From NCBI GenBank assembly GCA_947311845.1, contig CAMZMU010000117.1, forward strand, positions 78,136,561-78,200,560: a stretch of DNA of 64,000 nucleotides, in the 5' to 3' direction. A program made the translations under genes and the position numbers. The stretch is from Poa pratensis (Eukaryota > Streptophyta > Magnoliopsida > Poales > Poaceae). The number at the start of each line of letters is the position of its first letter. Position 1 is the first letter of the stretch. A model generated the notes under the pieces. That model was given only the letters and a program-made list of their open reading frames with translations, was not told the origin of the DNA and ran no database searches. Of this stretch, positions 34,365 to 45,827 are shown piece by piece.

Positions 34365-37300
34365 ATGAAGGACACTGCACTTGGACAGTTTCTCCTGCTG
34401 CTCACAGCTTGCAGTGCTGCGCAAGCCGTCGCCAGCTCCAACCCCGGGATCGAAACGGACCGGCTTTCCCTGCTCGAGTTCAAGAAGGCCATTCTCGTCG
34501 ACCCACAACAAGCCTTGGCATCATGGAACGAGAGCATCCACCTCTGCGACTGGGAAGGCGTCTCCTGCTGGACCAAGGATCCGCGCCGCGTCGTCTCTCT
34601 GGGCCTCGGGAACCGAGGACTAGTCGGCCAAATCTCTCCTTGGCTTGGGAACCTGACGTTCCTAAGAAATCTTGCCCTGCCGACAAACAGTCTCACCGGG
34701 CAAATCCCTCCATCCCTTGGCCACCTTCGTCGCCTCCAAACAATATACTTGAGCAACAACACTCTGCAGGGGACTATCCCCAGCCTTGCAAACTGTTCTA
34801 ATCTCAAGGTTGTGTGGCTGGACAACAATGGCCTGACTGGGAAAATCCCTGCGGATTTCCCTCCAAACATTCAGGAGCTGCAGCTTTCGTCAAATGACAT
34901 TGGTGGAACCATCCCTCCTTCTCTCGCCAATATCACAAGGCTGAAGAAGATTAGCTTTGCGTTTAATAGTATCGAGGGAAGGATCCCTGATGAGCTTGCA
35001 AAGTTTGACAGGCTAGAGATTCTTTATGTGGGGAGTAATCAGTTGGTAGGGAGATTCCCACCAGCCATCCTCAATCTTACTAATCTCATTGGCCTGGGAC
35101 TCAGTACAAATATGTTAAGTGGCGAGCTACCTTCTGATCTCGGTAACTCTTTACCCAATCTCCAAATACTCTCATTCGCCCAGAACTTCTTTCATGGCCA
35201 AATCCCACATTCATTCGTAAACATGTCCGATTTACAAGTCTTCGACATATCAACAAATAATTTTACAGGGGTTGTGCCTAGATCCATCGGCAGACTCTCC
35301 AAACTTGCCAAGTTCAATATTGAGACAAATAAACTCCAAGCACGCAACAAGCAAGAGTGGGAGTTTATGAGTAGCTTATCCAACTGTACTGAGCTACAAG
35401 GTCTATCTTTAGCAAGCAATCATCTAGAAGGCCAGGTGCCAAGTTCATTGAGTAACCTTTCCATTCATCTTCAACATCTATATTTGGGACAAAATCAGTT
35501 AGCTGGAAGTTTTCCTCCCAGCATTGCAAACCTTCCCAACCTGATCATTCTAGGACTAGATTACAATAGATTTACAGGCGTGGTACCACAGTGGCTTGGA
35601 GATTTCGAAAACTTGCAAAAACTAAGCTTATCCACCAACTTGTTTACAGGGAACATTCCTTCCTCCCTTTCCAATTTATCTCAATTAATAGAACTCCTTC
35701 TAGACACAAACCAATTCACTGGGCACATACCTGCAAGCTTGGGAAACCTTAGATCGCTTGCAACACTGAGCATTTCCAATAATAATCTTCAAGGTGGGGT
35801 ACCCGAGGGGATCTTTAGAATCCCAACAATTGCGCAAATCGGGTTATCGTCCAACAACCTTCATGGACATCTTCCAGCTGAAGTAGGCAAAGCCAAGCAG
35901 CTCATGATTTTGTTGCTTTCATCCAACAAGTTATCTGGAAATATACCTAGCACTTTGGGTGATTGCAAAACTCTAGAAGACATTGAGTTGGACAATAATA
36001 TTTTCAACGGAAGCATCCCCACTTCATTTGGTAATCTATTTAGCCTAAAAGTTCTCAACTTGTCATACAATAACCTGACTGGACCTATACCAGCTTCTCT
36101 CGGCAAACTTCAGCTTCTTGAACAACTAGATTTTTCATTCAACCATCTTGAGGGTAAGGTTCCAATACATGGAATATTCAAGAACACAACTGCCACACAT
36201 ATTGATGGAAATAAGGGCCTTTGTGGTGGGGCAGCAGACTTACACTTGCCGGCATGTTCTCTTCTCTCTTTAAACTTATCTAAACATAACCTATCTTTAG
36301 TACTCAAAGTAGCGACCCCACTTGCCTGTATCCTTTCACTTGCTATGGTGATCTTTGTCCTATTTCAATGGAGGAAGAACCATATGAGAATATCTATGCA
36401 TATCTCTTCGCGCTCAATCGATAGCAAATTCCCAAAAGTTTCTTACAAAGATCTTTCCAGAGCAACAGATGGATTCTCGGCGGCCAATTTGATTGGCAAG
36501 GGAAGATACAGTTCTGTGTATAGAGGGAAAATACTTCAAGATAAAACTGTTGCCGCTAAAGTATTCTGCTTAGAAACAAGGGGAGCACCAAAGAGCTTCA
36601 TTACAGAGTGCAGTGCTTTGAGAAATGTTCGACACCGTAATCTAGTCCGTATCATAACTGCATGCTCAAGCATTGATTCTAGTGGCAATGATTTCAAAGC
36701 CTTAGTGTACGAGTTCATGCCAAAAGGGGATTTGCATAACTTGCTGTACTCTACTGAAGACGATGGGAACTCATCAAAATTAAGCTACATTTCACTAGCT
36801 CAAAGGTTAAGCCTTGTGGTGGATATATCGGATGCAGTGGCGTACCTGCACCATAACCATCACGGAAGTATTGTTCATTGTGATCTCAAACCTAGCAACA
36901 TTCTTCTCGATAATGACATGGTAGCTCATGTTGGAGACTTTGGACTCGCAAGGTTGCAAGTCTATCCTATATCATCATCCTCTGGGGACTCATCATCAAT
37001 TTCTTCGGTTGCGATAAGGGGAACCATAGGATATGCTGCTCCAGGTATTTCATTTTTTTAAGGCTGTGTTTAACTTGGAATTGGGAGATTTAACCAATCT
37101 CTTGACATGTGCAATCTACAGAATATGGAGGGGGTTGTCAAGTTTCTACTGCCGCAGATGTCTACAGCTTTGGGGTGGTTCTACTCGAAATATTCATCCG
37201 AAGGAGACCAACAGATGACATGTTCAAGGATGGATTGAGCATAGCAAAGTTTGCAGAGATCAACTTCCCTGACAAGATGTTGCAGGTTGTCGATCCACAA

Positions 37301-37501
37301 CTGGCACAAGACTTGCACCTTCGCCAAGAAGCTCCAGGTGCCGATGACAGTGCAGTACATTGCTTACTTTCTGTGCTTGATGTTGGCCTTTGCTGCACCA
37401 AGTCCTCTCCAAGTGAACGCATCAGCATGGAGGAGGTGGCTGCCAAGCTGCACAGAATCAGGGACGCATCACACATATATGGGAGTTTAGGAGGAAACTG
37501 A
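34365..37501 (+). CDS. Non-RD LRR receptor-like kinase, subfamily XII (Xa21/FLS2/EFR class)
   Basis: Two exons (34365-37044 and 37122-37501) joined by a 77-bp GT-AG intron give 1019 residues. There is a signal peptide (about 1-24), an N-cap with the pair CDWEGVSC, 22 leucine-rich repeats of LxxLxLxxNxLxGxIP type, a C-cap (GNKGLCGG), one membrane span near residue 655, and a cytoplasmic kinase. The kinase shows a glycine loop GKGRYSSVYRG, the ATP lysine in VAAKVF, HCDLKPSNILLD and DFGLAR. Cys in place of Arg before the catalytic Asp makes it non-RD, a mark of receptors that sense microbial patterns. The intron position, just after GTIGYAAP, is the usual one for this subfamily. All kinase motifs are intact and no stop interrupts either exon. 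The ligand is unknown. Confidence 0.95.
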
Positions 37502-39128
37502 AGTACTTGGACAATTGCAGCTTTGTTTCCAAGAATTGGAAACGAATTGTCTTGTAGAAGTCCTTTTCTCATTTGAGTGACTTTGCCACTCTTTGTTGTT
37601 GAGTAGGTAAAAGGTGCAGTTGAAGAAAACAAAGATAACATACTTAATGTACAGCTAAAATTCCAATTCTAGTCTTGGTTTCCACTTAATGGCAAATGGT
37701 TTTCAAAGTATATACCATTTCTCCTTCGTACAACATGTTGTGCTACTCAAGAGACCACAAGGTGACTTTAATTATTCTATGCTATATTGTCACTAGGTAG
37801 CTGGTAAAACAAAGAACTCAACGAGTGTTTCTCATACTTTGTGTTTACTACATTGTTATCTACTCTGCGGGGTAGATACTACCGTTCTTGCGTTTGTTAC
37901 TTGTTAGGGTCTCAGAGATTGTCTTTATTGTGATGAACTCGCTCTAATGTTGGTAAGACAGTGAAGGAAAGAAGCCCCACATGCCCGTGTCTATTGAGGT
38001 GCTTCTCTAAAATTCCAAACATGCAAATTTGCAGATTTGTTACTCTCTTGTTAGAAATACTAGAAGAGAAGTTCCAGAGCAAAAAAACATAGACGAACTG
38101 ATGGAAAGTGGAAGAAGATTCAGAAAGAGCGAGGGAAACTTACACTAATACTTAAGTTTGGATGAACTGATTATGCAAAATGTTTTATTGGACTGAAGAT
38201 AGTGATGTCTGATGACTGTTGGGTGTTGTGTTCAGCAACAATTTTATTCAGATTCAGAGCATCGAACTTGAGACATGAATCCCACGCTCTACACTAATCC
38301 CTGCCGATGATTTGCATCGAAGTTGGTACACAGGAATGAAAAGGACAGAGAGACATTGTCACTTGTTCAGTGCATAAAAAAACATACCAATGGCCACGGC
38401 TGCTCGCGCGGCAGAGCGAGGATACCGACGCGGGAACTCTGGCCGTGGCTGTTCTCGAGGCGGAGCCAGGATGCAGGGGCGGCGGGCCCGGTCCACGGCG
38501 TCTCGCCGGTGCAGCGCTGCGGGTTGTTTCCAATGGCCTTGGCTGCTTGGGCCGGCGGCGATGCAGCCGTGTTGAGTGGGCGCCGATCCCCTTTTAGCGG
38601 CAGTGGTGGCCAGTGTGCATCTGCGTCGGATCAGGATTTATTTCGGCTCTCCTCCACGCAGCGCCACCATGCTCGCAGCCCGCCGTGCCGGAAATCTGGC
38701 CCCCGCCGACCACCGAATGGAACCCCCGCAGGCCCAATCGAGGTCATGCACTAGGCGTGCACGTTCAATGCACATATCATAATTTACCCATAATTTATAA
38801 TAAGCATCCATTTTAAATTTTATTTCTTTTTAGCTATTTTTTTACGATGCCATTAAAATGTGTCGCATGCCTAGCAATGTGACCTTTCGTGTAACATATG
38901 ATCCACGCATTCTTTTTCTTTTAGATCAACAATTTTGTGTAGCCCAAAATAAAACATACCTTTTTGCAAAACTTTTCAAATATGTATATCATTTCAGTAT
39001 GTATACATGCACAGAAAATTAGACCATTTTAGAACTTTTAAATAGCAGTTTCCATATGTTTTAAAAAAGGCCACCAGCAACTCCGGGTTCTAAAATGATG
39101 AACGCATATAACTCAGCCATACTATGTA
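37502..39128. other. Intergenic DNA downstream of the receptor kinase
   Basis: Starts with the 3' untranslated region. A block near 37900-38030 (CCCATGCCCGTGTC-like) and one near 38270-38350 have diverged partners further right (near 41080, 43430 and 43840). A GC-rich patch at 38390-38760 is open in several frames but gives no recognisable protein. Confidence 0.5.
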
Positions 39129-39365
39129 CTCCCTCTGTTTCCAGATAACTATACTTCTAAGTTTTTTCCTAAATGAAATATTTTAAATTTTGACCAATTT
39201 TATAGGAAAACGTAACAATAGTTATGACACTAAATTAATTTCACTAATCTGTTTAATATACCGATTTCATATCATATATGTTGCTACTATTTTCTATAAA
39301 AATGGAATTTTTTAAAAAAAATCAAGAAAAAAGATAGAAATACACTTATTCAAAAACGGAGGGAG
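39129..39365. mobile_element. Stowaway-like MITE, 237 bp
   Basis: Starts CTCCCTCTGTTTCC, ends AAAACGGAGGGAG, flanked by TA at 39127 and 39366, with an AT-rich centre. Confidence 0.88.
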
Positions 39366-39384
39366 TAGCTCCTTTCACATGCCA

Positions 39385-39830
39385 ACAACGTGAATGCACT
39401 CTCGGAGCAATTGCCCATGTGCTCCTATTCAGTCTGTTGCATTTAATTTGCCTACATATGTTCAATGTGCCTGTATCACCTATTCCTTTATATATCTCAC
39501 TAGGGAGCCTACCGCATAAGGCAACAAATGAAAGTATAGGTGAAGGAGTGGCTAGCTCTATATTATTGTTTTCACATGACCAGACATTCTTATGTACCCA
39601 CGCTACGTACTTGTATGTAAAAAAAAACCCTTTGTTACACCTATGGATGATTTGGAATGTGAGGCTTCGGAGAAAGAAATGGACGTCGGATATTTCCACT
39701 TCGATTGAATGGAACTATAGGGTCCACAAAAGCAAGTTTCAAATGACGATGGCAGCGACAGAAGGGACCAAAACCCTCCGAAGAGAGACGAAGCTCGTAG
39801 AATCGTAGGTTGGGTTAGGTTAGAGCGTGT
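39385..39830. repeat. Diverged repeat with TATA-like centre, copy 1
   Basis: Shares with 41520-41985 the blocks GCACTCTCGGAGCA, CATGTGC, TTCCTTTATATATC, GCAACAAATGAA, GTGGCTAGCTCTA, TGTACCCAC and GGAATGTGAGGC. The conserved TTTATATA suggests a copied promoter region, but no gene follows either copy. Confidence 0.65.
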
Positions 39831-40187
39831 AGTCTTATGATTTTGTTGCTTGCTTGTCCCTCGACTGTATGTGCTGAAGTCTCCCAGTCCACTGCAGATC
39901 TCCTGGGGTATTCGGAAAAAAAGGCAAGTAGTTGTGGAAGCAATGGGTTTGTGAAGTGGGTACAGTATTTTGTCATGATTCAAGAAACTATTCAACAGTC
40001 CAATACTATGTTCATGCATCTAATTCACTATACTAAAAAACGGAAGGAACACCGGTCACAATCTCGAAGTTGCTTACAATAAGCCTTTGCAATTATATAA
40101 TTAAGGATAAACAACAATTATGTTTTTTGTTTCATCCATCAACAAACATGAAGTTCAAATTCTAGACATACATACTATTTTGTGGCA

Positions 40188-40827
40188 TCTCGACGCTTAG
40201 CATTGACACCATTGGACATGTCGACCCTTGCTATTTCCATGGTTTCAGACTAAGGCAAGAAATGTCAAGGCGGTTTTGATTGGATGACCGGTGTTGGCGG
40301 ATGTGGAGACTTGGATGTGACTAAATTTTTTATTCTAGAATGACTGTAGGATGATGTTTCTGTCCGAGCCGCCCATTGATTCTGGAAGCACTAGGGGACT
40401 TCACTTCTGGTGGTGCTCTTTGAGTGACGAGACTTATTATTCAGGGTGAAAACTCAAGGCCTGTCATTCACGGGTTGTACCTGGTAGTGGCATTTTCCTT
40501 GTCTAAGGCATTTTATGGAGAGTTCGGATCTTCTCCTGGGTGAAAAGCTACAATGTATGATTGGTCGAGGACAGCGCTTGAATGTTTCCTTCTTGGATTC
40601 GTTGCTTTTGGGGAACCTTTTCTGAAGTTCTGGGTGTTGTATTGGTCATTTGGTTCTGACTTCTGTGCGTGATCGATCACTGTGGTGTGATTCTTTCTTT
40701 TCCCTTTTTTTTCGACTGTGTGTATTATTGATGCATCGACTAGTTCTTAACATTATATATGTTGGTGTAGAGACTGGGTTTAATTGGTATCTTCTTGATG
40801 TTAACATATTCCATTTGTCAAAAAAAA
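40188..40827 (+). mobile_element. LINE 3' fragment with poly(A) and imperfect target duplication
   Basis: Preceded by TACTATTTTGTGGCA (40173-40187) and followed by TGCTATTTGTGGCA (40828-40841). Ends in eight A residues after a T-rich tail containing GTAGAGACTGGGTTTAATTGG, as in 3' untranslated regions of grass LINEs. No intact coding sequence. Confidence 0.7.
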
Positions 40828-41519
40828 TGCTATTTGTGGCACCATGTTGATCTTGATTATTGCCTTTGTGTCTAAGCTGCCACGACCAGGAGCTATCGCA
40901 TTGGTGACGATGAGCGGGCTAATAAGGTTTGTTCTGCCTCCCATGGAAACTCGAGTCATTATTAGTAATTACTTTTTTTTACTTGATTATCAGTAATTAC
41001 TTGATAGATGGCCAATTGCATTTTTATTGTGAGGGCCTGATTCCATTGTTTTAAGTCATTGAAGAAAATAAACCCCAGATACCCATGTCGGTTGTGCTGC
41101 TTTCGTAAACTTTCATCCATACAATACATTCCTTGTTTCATTTTTTTCCTGTTGGGGTCTCAAGCATGTGCAATACACTTTGGCATCAAAAGGTAGTCAT
41201 ATTTGTATATGAGAATAGGATTAGTGCACATTTACAATTTAAAATGTTGTCACAAGCTGCAGAAGACAACTATGCAGGTATCCAGAATGTTTTAAATCTT
41301 AGGAGAACCGATCATGTGACAGGATAAGGGCATCTGAGAAGTGAGAAGCATATGATTGCCAGGTTCGGGATTCCGGGAAGCCGAAGTACAAAATAGCATG
41401 TTCTTTGCTTAATTTGTCCTAGTACCGAACTTTTAACTAGCGTTGTACAATTTTGGTTAAATCGACTTGTATACTCATCTATAACTTTGCACTTACATAT
41501 TCATCCTCTCACCACAAGC

Positions 41520-41985
41520 AAATGACGTGAAAGCACTCTCGGAGCAGTTTGCCATGTGCTGCTTCTGTGGCACGCTTCACTGGTCCAGGTCCATTAATCT
41601 GCCTACTCCATTAAAGTTCCTACATACATTCCATGTGCCTGTATCGGTCACTTTTCCTTTATATATCACTCTACTGTGCCTACCGCCTAACGCAGCAAAT
41701 GAAGGTTTAGTTGAAGCAGTGGCTAGCTCTAGGCTACAGCGCTAATCTATAGTCTTCTTTTATCTTCTCTGACAGGATATACATTCATATGTACCCACAC
41801 CACGTGCTTTTCGTTTAACACGAAACACCTAGGGGTGATTCGGAATGTGAGGCCTTGGAAACACGAAGGGAGGAGAGACTGGCCGAAGTTGTACATACTC
41901 GTGGAACTGACCTGTGGGTTTTTGGTTACATTTTGGGAGATTTGCAGACCTCCTAACTTCGTAGTAATCATCAACCCCAAGATTC
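41520..41985. repeat. Diverged repeat with TATA-like centre, copy 2
   Basis: Partner of 39385-39830 in the same orientation. Neither copy encodes a protein. Confidence 0.65.
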
Positions 41986-44409
41986 TTAGCGAGTGTTCAT
42001 GTATTTAATAGAGTAGACTAGTAATAAGGGAACACCCAGTTCGTTACAAAATTAACTCTTCCACATATCATGTTTATTTACAATAAGCAAGACACTCTTT
42101 ACCTCCGCGACTATGTAGCCTAACCAAGAATATATGTTATGTCTCTTGCATCTAACAACCAATTGTCACAACCAGATATGTACATCCTATAGCTCAGTCC
42201 CAAAGCTGTCACAACCAGGTGAAACCGCCTCATTGCTGACGATGACCGGGCCAATACTGTTTCGACTGCCTCCCAGGGCGGCTCATGTCTTTATTAATAC
42301 TTGATGGGTACACGTTACCATTTTGTTTTGATGATATGACGAAATCCGTCCGATACGTGTACGACAGTTTAATCAATCCGTCGGTTTGCTGAAGGCTGGT
42401 TCATCTCACGGACGACGGAATATGTCGGACATGAACCGTACGTGTTTTTTCGTACGCATAGCAGTTTTGATGTTCTAATACAGTGAAGAGAGCATGGTCC
42501 ACTTACTCATGTATGTTGACTGTTGTGATGCTTATCTGCAGTGACGCTTAACAGAGACTATAGATTAGCTAAATACGTGTCAGAGGTTGGGAATTATCTG
42601 CAAAACAAAAGCCAGTGCAATACCTTAAAAAAAGTTTGACATCAAAAGGTAGTCGGATAATTTGTTTACACATACAGGTTCAGCGAAAAATGGTGGATTT
42701 ATAATCTTGCCATACGCAGCGAAAGACAATTGCAGGTTTCCAGCTAGATTAGTATTTAAAATATGCATATTAGTAGTACAGCTCTGATTTGCTCGTAGAG
42801 GAGAAAAATGTAAATAGTACTAAATCAAGTTACGAATAGAGAAAAAAAAATGGGTTGATGAATAAGTGAAAGAATGTTTACAAAGCAAGAGAGAGAGCTA
42901 AATACGTGTCAACTACAACAGAAAAATTCAAGTACAGTTAAACTGAACTTGTTCCATCAAACTGTCAGTCATATTATTATAGTTTTATAGTATTACTTTT
43001 TTGTTGTGTGGTTAGCATTATGAGTTCTATGCTAACTTGCTAAGGAAGGTCGTTATTGTGACTTGCGTATTAGAGGCGTCTAAAAGGTCATCTGCATTTC
43101 TTAACATAAAACCCGTTTCTGTTATTTGCAATATTGCTAAAACAGCTGAGTGACGATTAACAGAGACTAATTAATGTATAAGCTGCCGACCTTAGCCATC
43201 TAATATGTTTTGTCAGTAGTTGGATAACCACGAAACAAGAGTGATTTACTGAATTTTAGAATTTTTATTGAGTTGTGCTTGAGATGGTAACCATCGCATG
43301 TGTAAATCAAATACTGGTTGTGTAAAGCAGTAGTACTTAATGTTACAGTAATAAACACTTTTTAGACATAGACAATGATGTCCGCGTGAGTGTTGATTCA
43401 GTAGCATTTTCTTCATATTTACAGAACAAACTTCAGGCATGAATAACACGGTCTATCCTAGTGTGCGCTGGTGATTTGGATGGAGGGTTGGTAAACACCT
43501 ATAGAGATTACCCCTGGAGAAAGGCTGAATGACAAGGACCGAGAGACCATGTGTACTGTTTGGTCACATATTTGTCAGTACATCTTTAAGTCTAGAACTG
43601 TAGTGCATGTACATGAGAGAAAAACAAATAAATGCTGACATACGAAGGATGGCTTAGTCGTCCTAAGTCCTAACATGCTTTATGATGTTGCAGCCCAGTT
43701 GGCACTTACGGAATACTGTCTATAAGTAGGGCGACGAATACTTACTACCGTGTTAAAACTTTTTAGGGCTTCACATATTTGTCGTCTTATTTTGAGGAAT
43801 TAAATATAATTTCTTACACAACAAGAGAAACTAGAAAAGATGCCCATGTCTGTTGTGCTCCTTTTTTTTTTTGTAAAAATCTTTCCACAACAGACAATGG
43901 TTGCATTGCTGGGATTAAGAGGCGTCGGGAAAGCCTAGGCAGCTAGCGACAGGACTCTTGGAGAGAAACAACCCATCTGACAGCCATTGTTTTTCCACTG
44001 CTGGAGTTGATATGTACCCGCTGGTTGAGGTGAGCCAGAGGCAACGCCTTCCTGTTTGTGTGCATGTATGCGTCGCGGGAAGTTGTTACCCAAGGGCCTT
44101 AAGCTGATGTTCAGAGTGTTGACGGCTCACCCGTGCCTGCCGGAAAACATTTTGAGAGGCTGGGATACCAAGATACTCGATTATCGGGGATGGGAGCACA
44201 AAGGGTAACGGTACCATGGCGTACAAGGCTATGCTCAAAGTTGGAGAGTTTTCCATTTTCGATTTCTGGTAATAACTTGGCACAATCTACGACACTCACT
44301 TTGAACAGACCACACTATACGTACATAAATGGAATCATAATCGAAGTCAACACATGTTCCTAGTCAATCCTAATCGTAATCAGTATCAAAAGAAAAAAAC
44401 TGACACAAC
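41986..44409. other. Intergenic DNA left of the CACTA element
   Basis: Contains further decayed repeats, for example CAACCAGGTGAAACCGCC (42213), a partner of CGACCAGGAGCTATCGC (40884). No gene recognised. Confidence 0.45.
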
Positions 44410-44410
44410 C

Positions 44411-44680
44411 ACTAGTGGAAACAGGGGCTTTGGTGAGAGGGGTGTTGGGCTCTAGTCCCAGGCGTGGTTCGATCCCGGACTAGAGGAGGGAACTAGTACC
44501 GGGCCGGCTGCTCCGACGCTGCGCAGGTCGGGTCCCGGGTTGTAGGGCACCTCTAGTTCCGGGCCGTGATACCACCCGGGACCGAGGCAGTCAGCGGCAG
44601 GGTGGAGACAGGAGGGTGGACCTTTCGTCCCGGGCCGTGGTACAGCCCGGGACTAGAGGTCCCGCTATATCATCTCCCAC
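44411..44680. repeat. Left subterminal palindrome array of the CACTA element
   Basis: Several copies of CTCTAGTTCCGGGCCG and of the inverse CCCGGGACTAGAG, at spacings of about 40-100 bp. Such arrays bind the TNPA-type protein in En/Spm elements. Confidence 0.8.
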
Positions 44681-45340
44681 CCCGGGCCAGCCACCATTTT
44701 TGAACTCTCAAGATCATCTCCATTGTTTCCTCTCTCAAGCTCAAGTGTAGCCCCATTTTTTTCCAAGATTTGTCAAGATAGACGGCACCCATCTCTCCAA
44801 GGGTTAGCAACACTTGATCCTTTCACCCGGCGGCCGAATTTTAGCCATTTCCATACAAGTTTAGCTCATTTCATTTTTATAGTGCTACCTAGGTGTTTGA
44901 TGAAATGCCTAAGCTAGGTAGTTCATTTTTTTATGTATTTTGAGCTCAAATTAATTTATTATTTGTGGATTTTAGTGTCGTCTCGGTCCTCACCGCCGTC
45001 GATAGCCCCCGCCATCCCGTGACCGGCACCACCTCGGTGAGCCTCTTCTTTTATCTGTTATTTTACAAAATTACTTGTATGATTTGATGCATAATTATTT
45101 TTCTTGTATAATTTTCTTATGTTTTTTATGTATAGTGTCATGGTTTTGATATCCGTCCCCGTCGTCCCTCGTCCGGTCTATGATTCGGATGTGGTATATT
45201 TTTATCACTATTTATTTTGTTTCGTGTTTATAACAATCATGCCGACCAAATTGACATAGATATATTTTTATTTAGGAGGTAGTTGAACCGGAAATTCCAG
45301 CCGACCCTATTGTAGAGTTTTTTAAAAAGAAAACAACGAT

Positions 45341-45625
45341 TTGAAAGCAAAATTGAAGATAAGTGAAGATCTTCGTCTCCAATGCCTAGAAGAGAAGATG
45401 GTATTGGACTTGAAGATTGCCGACATCGTTGATGCTCACGGGGTCGAGCTTACCGACGTCGTCGCTGTTCACGAGATGAAGATGGATGCAATGCGCTTGA
45501 AGCTTAGAAAGATTAGAAAATATGTCATTAGTCAAGAGGCTTGGTATCATTATGCTGTTGGTTCAATAGTTACCTTAGTTGCGATTCTGATCGCATTTGT
45601 TGTTGGATTTAAATTCTTTAGATAG
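45341..45625 (+). CDS. Small transposon-borne membrane protein (94 residues), function unknown
   Basis: Residues 1-65 are charged and helical, with heptad-like leucines. Residues about 67-93 form one strong membrane span (YAVGSIVTLVAILIAFVVGF) that ends KFFR. The gene lies between the left end and TNP2. Two upstream segments (about 45136-45190 and 45278-45320), bounded by splice-like sites, read in frames that fit a longer protein. A one-base indel in a T6A5 run near 45320 separates them from this ORF. The true start is therefore uncertain. I recall similar proteins as unnamed predictions in wheat-type genomes, without a function. A cellular role, such as tethering to a membrane, is speculation. 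Confidence 0.6.
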   Translation: MKAKLKISEDLRLQCLEEKMVLDLKIADIVDAHGVELTDVVAVHEMKMDAMRLKLRKIRKYVISQEAWYHYAVGSIVTLVAILIAFVVGFKFFR

Positions 45626-45827
45626 TTGTATTCTAGTTTCAATTAATTTATGTTTTATGAGAACTATGTATTACATTTGGTCACTACTATACTTTGGTTT
45701 TAATGTGATGAACTTGTATTAATGAATATGATATGTTTCCTATTATGTTGGTTTATCGTAATGGGTTTTAGCGGTGATTTGCAGATGAGTCATCCGTGGA
45801 TGTGCTGACCGACGCTCTAAAGAGTAC

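Noticed and set aside
38323..38782. Several overlapping ORFs in a GC-rich patch
   Set aside because: Open in three plus-strand frames, which points to base composition, and no motif is seen.
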